Below, piece by piece: positions 52,489 to 60,135 of a stretch of 64,000 nucleotides of DNA; the stretch's first letter is position 1, and the number at the start of each line of letters is the position of its first letter. Below the pieces are notes generated by a model. It was not told the origin of the DNA and searched no databases. It saw only the letters and a program-made list of their open reading frames with translations. This DNA comes from Mycolicibacterium sp. P1-5. GTDB taxonomy: Bacteria; Actinomycetota; Actinomycetes; Mycobacteriales; Mycobacteriaceae. The stretch covers positions 1 through 64,000 of the forward strand of contig NZ_NPKT01000018.1 of assembly GCF_008329565.1 (NCBI RefSeq), read 5' to 3'. A program made the position numbers and the translations under genes.

Positions 52489-53823
52489 ATGACGGAACTG
52501 CTGTCGCGTGCTGACCTCGGCATTCTCGAACCGGGCAATGTCCGCACGGTTCTGGCCCGCAGCATCCTGGCCGACGGTTTGGACCTCGTCCTCGACCTGG
52601 ACCGATCTTGCGGCTCGTGGCTGGTCGATGCGCGTAACGGCACTCGATACCTCGACATGTTCACATTCTTCGCATCGTCAGCGCTGGGTATGAACCACCC
52701 CGCGCTGGCCGACGACGCGGCGTTTCGTGCGGAGTTGATGCAGGGCGCGATCAACAAGCCATCGAACTCCGACGTCTACACGGTCCCCATGGCCCGCTTC
52801 GTCGACACATTCGGCCGGGTGCTCGGTGATCCAGCGCTGCCGCATCTCTTCTTCGTCGACGGCGGTGCCCTCGCCGTGGAGAACGCGTTGAAAGTCGCCT
52901 TCGACTGGAAGAGCCGACGCAATGAGGCGCGGGGGATCGACCCCGAACTCGGAACCCGAGTGTTGCACCTGCGCGGCGCTTTTCACGGGCGCAGCGGCTA
53001 CACGCTGTCGTTGACCAACACCGATCCGATCAAGGTGGCCCGCTTTCCGAAGTTCGACTGGCCGCGGATCGATGCACCCTATCTGCGCCCCGGAGCCGAT
53101 ATGGACGCGCTGGAAGCGGAAACGCTCCGACAGGCCCGCGCGGCATTCGACGCGTATCCACACGACATTGCCTGCTTCATCGCAGAACCTATCCAGGGTG
53201 AGGGCGGCGATCGGCACTTCCGTCCGCAGTTCTTCACTGCCATGCGCGGCCTGTGCGACTCCTACGACGCGCTGATGATCGCCGACGAGGTGCAGACCGG
53301 GTGTGGCATCACCGGAACCGCCTGGGCCTACCAACAGCTTGGCTTCGCCCCCGATATCGTCGCCTTCGGCAAGAAGACCCAGGTGTGCGGGATCATGGCC
53401 GGCCGGCGCGTCGACGAAGTCGCCGACAACGTCTTCGCGGTCAGCTCGCGGATCAACTCGACGTGGGGCGGCAATCTCGTCGACATGGTCCGTTCGCGGC
53501 GGATCCTCGAGGTCGTCGAAGCCGACGGGCTGTTCGCGCGGGCCGCCGACGTGGGGGACTACCTGCTTGCCGGGCTCGACGACCTCGCCGCTGCGCGGCC
53601 CGGCGTCATCGGGGACGTGCGCGGCAGGGGCCTGATGTGCGCCTTCCGCCTGCCGAGTGCCCAGGCCCGCGACGCGGTGCTTGGCGCGCTGTGGGACCAC
53701 CGGGTCATCATGCTCGGCAGCGGTCGCCAAAGCGTGCGGTTCCGGCCGGCGCTGACCGTTTCGCACGCTGAGATCGACCGTGCATTAGCCACCTTGAGCG
53801 AGGTACTGCTCGCGGCGGTCTAG
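52489..53823 (+). CDS. lat: L-lysine epsilon-aminotransferase
   Basis: A 444-residue class III PLP aminotransferase transferring the epsilon-amino group of lysine to 2-oxoglutarate, giving aminoadipate semialdehyde. The PLP Asp lies in MIADEVQTG, the Schiff-base lysine in VAFGKKTQVCG (K295 or K296), and the gate region in INSTWGGNLVDMVRS. It corresponds to Rv3290c, which is strongly induced in persisters. The product feeds Pcd encoded nearby. It is leaderless, with LrpA encoded just upstream. Confidence 0.95.
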   Translation: MTELLSRADLGILEPGNVRTVLARSILADGLDLVLDLDRSCGSWLVDARNGTRYLDMFTFFASSALGMNHPALADDAAFRAELMQGAINKPSNSDVYTVPMARFVDTFGRVLGDPALPHLFFVDGGALAVENALKVAFDWKSRRNEARGIDPELGTRVLHLRGAFHGRSGYTLSLTNTDPIKVARFPKFDWPRIDAPYLRPGADMDALEAETLRQARAAFDAYPHDIACFIAEPIQGEGGDRHFRPQFFTAMRGLCDSYDALMIADEVQTGCGITGTAWAYQQLGFAPDIVAFGKKTQVCGIMAGRRVDEVADNVFAVSSRINSTWGGNLVDMVRSRRILEVVEADGLFARAADVGDYLLAGLDDLAAARPGVIGDVRGRGLMCAFRLPSAQARDAVLGALWDHRVIMLGSGRQSVRFRPALTVSHAEIDRALATLSEVLLAAV

Positions 53824-53826
53824 CAT
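53821..53826 (+). promoter_or_regulatory. -10 element of the lipoprotein gene built on the lat stop codon
   Basis: TAGCAT starts with the TAG stop of lat and ends 7 nt before the lipoprotein ATG, allowing an independent leaderless transcript. Confidence 0.45.
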
Positions 53827-53833
53827 TCTTCGG

Positions 53834-54508
53834 ATGCGGCTGCCTGTGATCCTCGGTGCGGCGGCGGTGGTGCTGACCGGGTGTGCGCACACCGTCGCGG
53901 GCAGCGCGGTGTCCAACCCGGCGCAAGGGATCACGCCGTTGCGCGCCGATGACACCGAGCAGGTGCTGATCGGCGTTGCCCAACTGCGCGACATCGTCAG
54001 CGCCAAATTGCAGACCGACGCCGATCAAACCCGGCCCATCCCCGGCTCGTCCGCCGTCCCCGCATGCTCGGCGCTGGACGCCGCCGGCATGGCCGCCTTC
54101 CTCGGCGACAAATCGCTGGGCATGCACGTCATGCTCTTCACCGACGGCGACAAGCACGACCATGTCGTGGCCGAGGCGGTCGCGATCTACCCCGACGCGG
54201 CCGCCGCGGCTGCCCAGTTCGCCACCGGCACCAAGAACGCCAAGGCCTGCGACGGGCAACGCGCGCTGAGCACCGGCGGCGATGCCGCATGGAAGTTCGC
54301 CGTGCCCGAGATCAACGCCGACACGGTGCGGTGGAGCAAGCAGCAGATCGGCATCCCGTTCGACTGGACCTGCTACGCCGAGGCGCGGCTGCGCAACAAC
54401 GCGATCGTGCAGGCAATGGCGTGCCAGGGTGACGACGGCGGCCAAATCGCCGTGACCACGATGACCGACCGGATGTCGGCGAGCGTCTGGGAACTGTCCG
54501 GCCACTGA
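53834..54508 (+). CDS. Lipoprotein with PknH-like sensor domain
   Basis: A 224-residue predicted lipoprotein. The signal peptide ends in the lipobox VLTGC (Cys at 17), so it should be tethered outside the membrane. The rest resembles the extracytoplasmic sensor domain of PknH and related mycobacterial lipoproteins, with paired cysteines (VPACSAL, KACDGQR, DWTCYAEA, AMACQGD) likely forming two disulfides. The ligand is unknown. It starts 10 nt after the lat stop. A strong hairpin terminator follows. Confidence 0.8.
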   Translation: MRLPVILGAAAVVLTGCAHTVAGSAVSNPAQGITPLRADDTEQVLIGVAQLRDIVSAKLQTDADQTRPIPGSSAVPACSALDAAGMAAFLGDKSLGMHVMLFTDGDKHDHVVAEAVAIYPDAAAAAAQFATGTKNAKACDGQRALSTGGDAAWKFAVPEINADTVRWSKQQIGIPFDWTCYAEARLRNNAIVQAMACQGDDGGQIAVTTMTDRMSASVWELSGH

Positions 54509-54565
54509 GTTCAAGCTTCATGATTCAAACTTCGTGCCGCACATGGCCACAACGCAGTAACGACA

Positions 54566-54592
54566 AAGGCCCAGCCGCTTTGGCTGGGCCTT
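54566..54592. terminator. Strong GC-rich hairpin terminator
   Basis: AAGGCCCAGCC (54566-54576) pairs fully with GGCTGGGCCTT (54582-54592) around a 5-nt loop. It lies between the lipoprotein gene and the convergent csbD-like gene and can serve both. Confidence 0.8.
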
Positions 54593-54607
54593 CGTCGAAG
54601 TCGGGTA

Positions 54608-54847
54608 CTACTGGTTGGCCTTCTGACGCTCTTCGGCAGCCTTGGCGCCCGCACGTGCGGCCTCCGCCTCGGCCTCCTTCTGCGCGGCTTCGCGCTGGGC
54701 GTCGGCCTTGTCCTGCTGCGCCTTGCCCTCATTGACCAGATCATTGCGACCGGCCACAGTGCCGATGGCTTCCTTGGCCTTACCCTTGACGTCCTCGACG
54801 ACGCCCTTGATTGCCTCTTCTGGTCCGCTGTTGTGCTCGTCCGACAT
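54608..54847 (-). CDS. CsbD-like stress protein
   Basis: A 79-residue CsbD family protein (EAIKGVVEDVKGKAKEAIGTVAGRNDLVNEGKAQQ) with a highly charged Ala/Glu/Lys-rich C-terminal half likely to be helical. CsbD proteins are general stress proteins of unknown function, under SigB in Bacillus and often SigF in mycobacteria. GGGAA lies just before the ATG. It follows the Rho-N/SAP-like gene by 16 bp and probably shares its SigF-like promoter. Confidence 0.85.
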   Translation of the reverse strand: MSDEHNSGPEEAIKGVVEDVKGKAKEAIGTVAGRNDLVNEGKAQQDKADAQREAAQKEAEAEAARAGAKAAEERQKANQ

Positions 54848-54863
54848 GGGATTCCCTTCGGTG

Positions 54864-55046
54864 TCAATAACTACGGATCAGTGAGATCAGTTTTTCCTTG
54901 CTCAGGCCCGAATAGCCCGAGATCCCAAGTTGCTTGGCCCGCTTCTTGAGCTCAGCGACGGTCCAGCCTTCGTAGGCGCAGGACCGGCTTGGCCGAAAAA
55001 ATCGGATGTCATCAACATCCGATCTCGCCGCAGAGGCGCTCGACAT
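54864..55046 (-). CDS. Small Rho-N/SAP-like domain protein
   Basis: A 60-residue protein whose C-terminal half (YEGWTVAELKKRAKQLGISGYSGLSKEKLISLIRSY) matches the helix-extended-loop-helix of Rho N-terminal/SAP-like nucleic-acid-binding domains. The first 25 residues are unstructured. It may bind DNA or RNA under stress. The ATG at 55046 follows GGGGG and AGGAG. A SigF-type promoter lies 44 nt upstream, and csbD is just downstream. Confidence 0.7.
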   Translation of the reverse strand: MSSASAARSDVDDIRFFRPSRSCAYEGWTVAELKKRAKQLGISGYSGLSKEKLISLIRSY

Positions 55047-55090
55047 CTCCTACCCCCTTTGCTGAGGTTGCTGTTTCCCCGCTGAAACCT

Positions 55091-55117
55091 GTACCCAGAG
55101 CCAGCGCTGGGTCAAAC
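55091..55117 (-). promoter_or_regulatory. SigF-type promoter of the Rho-N/csbD genes
   Basis: Read on the minus strand: GTTT (complement of 55114-55117), 17 nt, then GGGTAC (complement of 55091-55096). This fits the mycobacterial SigF consensus GTTT-N15-17-GGGTA. Confidence 0.6.
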
Positions 55118-55126
55118 ATCGCCTGA

Positions 55127-55339
55127 CTAGCGGAGCTCGTCCTGGTCGGGAGTCTCGATGATTTGCCGTTGTTCCTGCCAATCCAATTCGTTGCTCTCCA
55201 GCGGTGCGGAGCCGTCGTCATCGGGCACCCACTCGTCAGGATCGACACTGTCGTGCTCGCCGGACTCCGCCACCAGGCGGTTTTGCTCGACGGCGTCGGG
55301 GATGGGCACATCATCGGGAATAGGGTCGCGCTCGATCAT
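55127..55339 (-). CDS. Small acidic protein of unknown function
   Basis: A 70-residue, very acidic protein (many Asp and Glu, e.g. DPDEWVPDDDGSAPLESNELDWQ) that I do not recognise. The ATG at 55339 is the likely start: the coding bias holds only from there, and further upstream lies the promoter of the divergent FAD-Rieske gene. It has no signal peptide or membrane segment. GGGTAG occurs shortly upstream but without a proper GTTT at the right distance. A real gene is likely, though not certain. Confidence 0.55.
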   Translation of the reverse strand: MIERDPIPDDVPIPDAVEQNRLVAESGEHDSVDPDEWVPDDDGSAPLESNELDWQEQRQIIETPDQDELR

Positions 55340-55370
55340 CTGAACGAACCTACCCGTTTGACGTACCGCT

Positions 55371-55395
55371 GTTTCGGCGCGCCGAGGGCGGGTAC
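55371..55395 (+). promoter_or_regulatory. SigF-type promoter of the FAD-Rieske gene
   Basis: GTTT (55371-55374), 15 nt, then GGGTAC (55390-55395), with the ATG 9 nt further on. Near-perfect fit to the SigF consensus, with an almost leaderless transcript. Confidence 0.7.
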
Positions 55396-55404
55396 CGGCT
55401 TGCC

Positions 55405-56910
55405 ATGACCTCGTTGTGGCTCGACGGTGCCCAAGTGCACCAACCCGAAATTGACGGCAGCGCAACAGGAGAGGTGCCGAATGCGGAGGTGGTCGTCGTC
55501 GGTGCCGGTATCACCGGACTGGTTGCCGCCGTTCTGCTGGCGCGCGGCGGCAAGCGGGTCCTGGTCGTCGAGGCTCGCACACCCGGTGCGGTCACCACCG
55601 GCAATACCACCGCGAAAGTCAGTCTGCTGCAAGGGAGCCGGCTTTCGACGATTTCCAAGCGACACTCGATCGACCTGGTTCGCCAATACGTGGAGGGTAA
55701 TCGGGAAGGCCAAGCCTGGCTGGAGCACTACTGCAAGGACCGCGGGATCGATCTGCAGTACGAGGACGCCTACAGCTATGCACAATCCGACCGCGGCCTG
55801 CCGACTGCCCGCGCCGAATTGGAAGCCGCGGAGGCCGCCGGTCTCGGCGTGAACTGGGTGGATCGGGTGGACGTGCCGTTCGAGTTCCGCGGCGGCGTGC
55901 GCCTGGCGAAACAGATCCAGTTCGACCCGATGCCCTTTCTGGGCGCGCTGATCGGTGAATTGCACGAGCGTGGCGGGCGACTGATCACCGGTCAGCGCGT
56001 CCATGCGGCATCTACTGCGGGCGGCAGGGTCAGCCTCAAGCTGCGCGACGCCGACGACCGCGAGAAGATCGCGCAGGCCGATCGCTGCATCCTGGCGACC
56101 GGGACACCCATCCTGGACCGTGGCGGGTTCTTTGCCCGGCTGCACCCGAGCCGCTCGTATTGCGTGGCCTTCGAGGTGCCCGGATCGCTGCCGCGACCGA
56201 TGATGCTCTCGGTCGACCAGCCGACCCGCTCGGTGCGCTACGCGCCGACCAGTGCTGGTGAGCGATTGATCGTCGGAGGCGGTGGGCACACGGTCGGACG
56301 CAAGGACAGTGCGCGCACGTCCTATGACGAACTCGTCGGGTGGACCAAGCGGCACTTTCGCGGCGCGCAACCCACCCACTATTGGTCGGCTCAGGACTAT
56401 GTCCCCGTCGACGAGCTTCCCTACGTCGGACCGCTGCTTCCCGGCTCCGACCATTTCCTGGTGGCAACCGGCTTCGCGAAGTGGGGAATGACCAACGGCG
56501 TGGCCGCCGCGCTGTTGCTGGCGAAGCGTCTCCTCGGCGGTGAACAGGCCCGTTGGGCATCAGCCTTCGCCAGCTGGAGTCCACACGAACTCACCGGTCT
56601 GACGACCGCGCTGAAGATCAACATGGAGGTGGGCTGGCACTTGGCCTCGGGTTGGGTGACGCCGGTCGCCCACCGCAACGGACAGTTGCGCGAGGGTGCC
56701 GGTTCGGTTAGTGGGCCGCCGTGGCACATGGTGGCGCGCAGCGTGGTCGACGGGGTCGAACGATGCGTGTCACCGGTATGCACTCACCTCGGTGGCGTGC
56801 TGGCGTGGAACGACGCCGAGAAGTCGTGGGATTGTCCGTTGCACGGATCGCGATTCGGACCGGATGGCGCAGTGCTGGAGGGTCCGGCCACGCGTGACCT
56901 GTCGCGCTGA
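55405..56910 (+). CDS. FAD-dependent oxidoreductase with C-terminal Rieske domain
   Basis: A 501-residue two-domain protein. Residues 1-400 form a DAO-type FAD oxidoreductase (dinucleotide motif VVVVGAGITGLVAAVLLARGG, with GFAKWGMTNGVAAALLLAK near the end). Residues 415-501 form a Rieske [2Fe-2S] domain with ligands in CTHLGGVL and CPLHGSRF. The arrangement resembles Bacillus YhfW-type proteins, whose substrate is unknown. No signal peptide is seen. A SigF-type promoter ends 9 nt before the ATG, making it a probable stress gene. Confidence 0.88.
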   Translation: MTSLWLDGAQVHQPEIDGSATGEVPNAEVVVVGAGITGLVAAVLLARGGKRVLVVEARTPGAVTTGNTTAKVSLLQGSRLSTISKRHSIDLVRQYVEGNREGQAWLEHYCKDRGIDLQYEDAYSYAQSDRGLPTARAELEAAEAAGLGVNWVDRVDVPFEFRGGVRLAKQIQFDPMPFLGALIGELHERGGRLITGQRVHAASTAGGRVSLKLRDADDREKIAQADRCILATGTPILDRGGFFARLHPSRSYCVAFEVPGSLPRPMMLSVDQPTRSVRYAPTSAGERLIVGGGGHTVGRKDSARTSYDELVGWTKRHFRGAQPTHYWSAQDYVPVDELPYVGPLLPGSDHFLVATGFAKWGMTNGVAAALLLAKRLLGGEQARWASAFASWSPHELTGLTTALKINMEVGWHLASGWVTPVAHRNGQLREGAGSVSGPPWHMVARSVVDGVERCVSPVCTHLGGVLAWNDAEKSWDCPLHGSRFGPDGAVLEGPATRDLSR

Positions 56911-56928
56911 GCGCACGACGCGCGCAAC

Positions 56929-56953
56929 GTTTGATCGGCACGCGCTCGGGTAA
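56929..56953 (+). promoter_or_regulatory. SigF-type promoter at the head of the glycan cluster
   Basis: GTTT (56929-56932), 15 nt, then GGGTAA (56948-56953), 9 nt before the ATG of the first glycosyltransferase. Both the internal spacing and the distance to the ATG are the same as for the FAD-Rieske gene. Confidence 0.65.
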
Positions 56954-56962
56954 TTCGCCGAC

Positions 56963-57937
56963 ATGGCGGCTCCACGTTCTCGATCGGTCCTGGCCTGGCA
57001 CGTTCATGGATCCTGGATGGAGTCGTTCGTCTCGGGCCGCCACCGGTACTTGCTGCCGTTGAGCCCGGACTGTGGACCGGATGGACGTGGTCGGTGCGGG
57101 CGTGACTGGCCGCGCACCGAGGAAGTGCCTCTCGATCGGCTACGCGACACCGACGTCGACATCGTTGTGCTGCAACGGCCGGAGGAATTAGAGATGGCGC
57201 ACCGCTGGTTGGGTCGCCGTCCCGGCGTCGATGTGCCCGCTGTCTACGTCGAGCACAACGCGCCCCGGCCTGCCGCTGCGACCAGCGTCCACCCGCTGTC
57301 CGAGCAGAACGACATCATGATCATCCACGTGACCGACTTCAATCGGTTAATGTGGGACAATGGTTGCGCTACGACAACTATTATCGAACACGGCATCGCG
57401 GACCCTGGGCCGCGCTATACGGGCAGCATCCCGGCGGCCGCCACGATGATCAATGAGCCGGTGCGCCGATGGCGGGTGGTCGGCGCCGATCTGCTTGGAG
57501 AATTGGGCGCCACTGTTCCGATCGACGTGTGGGGCATCGGCACAGAGGAATTGAACGACGCCCCGCATCGTCGCAGCGGGGTCACGGGATTGGGCGACCT
57601 GCCCAGCGCGCAGCTGTTGCCAGAGGTGGCTGCGCGCCGGGTCTACCTGCACACCGCGCGCTGGACGTCGCTCGGTCTGTCTTTGGTGGAGGCGATGTTC
57701 CTCGGCATGCCGGTGGTCGCGGTAGCGTCGACGATGGCACCGCTGGTGGTGCCCGAAGAGGCCGGAGTGGTCAGTGCCGATATGGCGGTTCTGGCCCGGG
57801 CTCTGAACGAATTTCTGGTCGAGGAAACGGCCGCAGAGATTGCCGGCAAGGCGGCGCGCTCCTTCGCGTTAGCCCACTTCGGCCTGGGGCGATTCCTTTC
57901 GCAATGGGACGACGTCATCGAATCGATCTGTGCCTGA
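56963..57937 (+). CDS. GT4-like glycosyltransferase, first of the glycan cluster
   Basis: A 324-residue GT-B-like protein. The C-terminal donor half contains RVYLHTARWTSLGLSLVEAMFLGMPVVAVASTMAPLVVPEEAG, the E-x7-E region of GT4 enzymes. The N-terminal half is short and begins SVLAWHVHGSWMESFVSGRHRYLLP, a pattern seen in mycobacterial glycosyltransferases of this cluster type. Sugar and acceptor are unknown. It is followed 24 bp later by a second GT4 with a strong ribosome-binding site, so the two are probably co-transcribed. Confidence 0.82.
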   Translation: MAAPRSRSVLAWHVHGSWMESFVSGRHRYLLPLSPDCGPDGRGRCGRDWPRTEEVPLDRLRDTDVDIVVLQRPEELEMAHRWLGRRPGVDVPAVYVEHNAPRPAAATSVHPLSEQNDIMIIHVTDFNRLMWDNGCATTTIIEHGIADPGPRYTGSIPAAATMINEPVRRWRVVGADLLGELGATVPIDVWGIGTEELNDAPHRRSGVTGLGDLPSAQLLPEVAARRVYLHTARWTSLGLSLVEAMFLGMPVVAVASTMAPLVVPEEAGVVSADMAVLARALNEFLVEETAAEIAGKAARSFALAHFGLGRFLSQWDDVIESICA

Positions 57938-57961
57938 ACGCATTTGAGAGGAGAGAAATCG

Positions 57962-59179
57962 ATGAAGATCGCGATGATCTCTGAACACGCAAGCCCACTG
58001 GCAGTGCTGGGTGGGGTGGATGCCGGCGGACAGAATGTACACGTCGCCGAGTTGTCGGCCGCCATGGCACGCCGTGGTCATGATGTCACCGTCTACACCC
58101 GTCGCGATGCCGCGGACAGTCCCGAGCGGGTTCAGACCGAGCAGGGTTACACCGTGGTACACGTCCCGGCAGGGCCGGCCGAGCAGCTTCCCAAAGATGA
58201 ATTGCTCGAGCACATGAGTGCTTTCGCGCAATACCTCGACGAGCAGTGGCGTACCGACCGACCCGACGTCGCCCACGCTCACTTTTGGATGTCGGGCATT
58301 GCCACCCAACTGGCCGCCCGCGCGCAAGCGGTGCCGACCGTGCAGACGTTTCACGCCCTGGGGGTGGTCAAGCGCCGCCATCAGGGTGCCGAGGACACCA
58401 GCCCCAGCGTCCGTACCAAGCTCGAGAAGCTTCTCGCTACGCATGCCACCTGGGTCGCCGCGACGTGTACCGATGAGGTCTTCGAGCTGGTGCGGTTGGG
58501 CCGATCGCGGACCAAGATCTCGGTGGTGCCGTGCGGGGTGGACCTGGACAAATTCTCCACCGAAGGCCCGATCGCGCGACGCAACGCGACACACCGGATC
58601 GTCGCGGTGGGAAGATTGGTGCCGCGCAAGGGATTCGACACGATGATCGAGGCGCTGCCGGCCATCCCGGGCGCTGAGTATGTGATCGTCGGCGGTCCGG
58701 ATCACGGTCGGTTGGACGCTGACCCCGAGGTGCGCCGCCTGCGTGCATTGGCCGACGGCCTCGGTGTCGGCGATCGCGTCAGGTTCGCCGGTGCGTTGCC
58801 CCGCCACGAGATGCCCGCGATGCTGCGGTCGGCCGACGTGGTGACCTGTACCCCGTGGTACGAACCGTTCGGCATCGTCCCCCTAGAAGCGATGGCATGT
58901 GGTGTGCCGGTAGTGGCCTCCGCGGTGGGCGGCATGCTGGACACAGTCGTGCACGACGTCACGGGGCGGCTGGTGGCCCCCCGCAATCCCCGGGAATGCG
59001 CTGAGGCGGTGTCGACCGTGCTACGGGATTCGTTCCTGCGTCGAAGCCTCGGGCTGGCGGGCCGGGATCGTGCCTGCGCCCGCTACTCGTGGGACCGCGT
59101 CGCGGCGGACACCGTGCGAATCTACGACCGGTTGGTCTCCGCGGATGTCATGCATCTGCCGACGAGCCAATCCGGTTAG
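57962..59179 (+). CDS. GT4 family glycosyltransferase
   Basis: A 405-residue GT4 enzyme. The N-terminal GGVDAGGQNVHVAELSAAMARRGHDVTVYTRR loop is like sucrose-synthase/MshA-type transferases. VGRLVPRKGFDTMIEALP and WYEPFGIVPLEAMACGVPVVASAVGGMLDTV carry the donor-binding Glu residues. GAGAGGAGAG lies 7 nt before the ATG at 57962, which is better than the upstream in-frame codon at 57944. It may use a UDP- or GDP-activated sugar. Its stop overlaps the convergent GT2 stop in TTAG. Confidence 0.88.
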   Translation: MKIAMISEHASPLAVLGGVDAGGQNVHVAELSAAMARRGHDVTVYTRRDAADSPERVQTEQGYTVVHVPAGPAEQLPKDELLEHMSAFAQYLDEQWRTDRPDVAHAHFWMSGIATQLAARAQAVPTVQTFHALGVVKRRHQGAEDTSPSVRTKLEKLLATHATWVAATCTDEVFELVRLGRSRTKISVVPCGVDLDKFSTEGPIARRNATHRIVAVGRLVPRKGFDTMIEALPAIPGAEYVIVGGPDHGRLDADPEVRRLRALADGLGVGDRVRFAGALPRHEMPAMLRSADVVTCTPWYEPFGIVPLEAMACGVPVVASAVGGMLDTVVHDVTGRLVAPRNPRECAEAVSTVLRDSFLRRSLGLAGRDRACARYSWDRVAADTVRIYDRLVSADVMHLPTSQSG

Positions 59180-60060
59180 GGGCCACCGGTTTCGAGGGTG
59201 CGCAGATCACGCTCGAGAGCCTCCGGAAGCGGTCGGCGCTGCGCGATCGCCGCGGGCAGTCGCAGGAATGCCTCGCCCGCGGCACGGGCGTGCTCGGTGT
59301 CATGCAGCGCTGCGTGTAGTAGCCGGCCGCTTGCCCTCAGGCAATGCGGCAGGGGCCGGCGCATCCAGGTGGTGAGCACGTCGTTGCGCAGGCTCCTGGC
59401 GTCCTGGGCGGCAGAGGTGGGTCGAGTCGCCGACGGCTGGTGGATCGCGACGAGCTCGGCGCAGTAGCACAGGTCCCATCCGAGCCGCGCCATGTCCAGC
59501 GCCAGGAGTTGCTCTTCGCCGCGGAAGTGCAAGACGGGGCTGAATCCTCCTGCGGCGCTGAAGGCTTCGGCGCGCACTATCGAGGAACAGGCCAGGAAGC
59601 CAAGGATCGACGGGCCGGGGAGGCCGGGCCGCGTTCCCAGCGGGCTGCTCGCCAGCAGTTGCACAAGCGGATCTTCCGTGCGCTGGGGCCAGACCACCGT
59701 TTTCGCTGCCAGCAGGCCCACGCCTGGATGGGCGGCGAAAAGCGCCTCGGCGATGGCGGGAGCGTCGGGCGTCCACCAGGAGTCGTCATCACAGAACGCG
59801 ACATACGGCGTCCCGCACGCCGCCACGCCGACGTTACGGGCGGGTGCTCCGAGGTTGCGGCCGAGCTCGATGATTCGCACGCGCCCGCCGGATCTGGCCG
59901 CCACTTTGCCGGCGGCGTCGACAGAGTCGTCTTCGGACCCGTTGTCCACGAGAATGATTCGGCATGGCGTCGTGTCAAGAAGTCGCGTCATCGTCGACGT
60001 CAGTTCGGCGGCCCGGTTGCGGCTGGCGATGACGAACGATGTCTGCTGACCTGGTCTCAT
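59176..60060 (-). CDS. GT2 family glycosyltransferase (rhamnosyltransferase-like)
   Basis: A 294-residue GT-A enzyme of family 2. FVIASRNRAAELTSTMTRLL leads to the nucleotide site ILVDNGSEDDSVD, the metal-binding motif is FCDDDSWW, and an acceptor-side motif FRGEEQLLALDMARLGW is present. It is the only gene in the cluster on the minus strand. It has its own SigF-type promoter back to back with that of the epimerase gene. Sugar and acceptor are unknown. Confidence 0.85.
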   Translation of the reverse strand: MRPGQQTSFVIASRNRAAELTSTMTRLLDTTPCRIILVDNGSEDDSVDAAGKVAARSGGRVRIIELGRNLGAPARNVGVAACGTPYVAFCDDDSWWTPDAPAIAEALFAAHPGVGLLAAKTVVWPQRTEDPLVQLLASSPLGTRPGLPGPSILGFLACSSIVRAEAFSAAGGFSPVLHFRGEEQLLALDMARLGWDLCYCAELVAIHQPSATRPTSAAQDARSLRNDVLTTWMRRPLPHCLRASGRLLHAALHDTEHARAAGEAFLRLPAAIAQRRPLPEALERDLRTLETGGP

Positions 60061-60072
60061 GGCGGCAGCTGC

Positions 60073-60097
60073 CTACCCGGGAAGAAGTGCGATAAAC
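60073..60097 (-). promoter_or_regulatory. SigF-type promoter of the GT2 gene
   Basis: Read on the minus strand: GTTT (complement of 60094-60097), 15 nt, then GGGTAG (complement of 60073-60078), 12 nt before the ATG at 60060. Confidence 0.65.
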
Positions 60098-60100
60098 GAC

Positions 60101-60125
60101 GTTTGTGTACTTATCTTGAGGGTAT
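60101..60125 (+). promoter_or_regulatory. SigF-type promoter of the epimerase-carbamoyltransferase operon
   Basis: GTTT (60101-60104), 15 nt, then GGGTAT (60120-60125), 10 nt before the GTG at 60136. This is an exact match to the SigF -10 consensus. It starts 4 nt from the -35 of the divergent SigF promoter. Confidence 0.75.
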
Positions 60126-60135
60126 CTCTCGGCGG

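Noticed and set aside
55346..55357. GGGTAG on the minus strand before the small acidic protein as a SigF promoter
   Set aside because: The -35 position at 15-17 nt has no GTTT, so it was not listed as a promoter.
59344..60135. Upstream extension of the epimerase frame through the GT2 gene
   Set aside because: It runs antisense to the GT2 coding sequence; the epimerase domain and its SigF-type promoter place the start at 60136.
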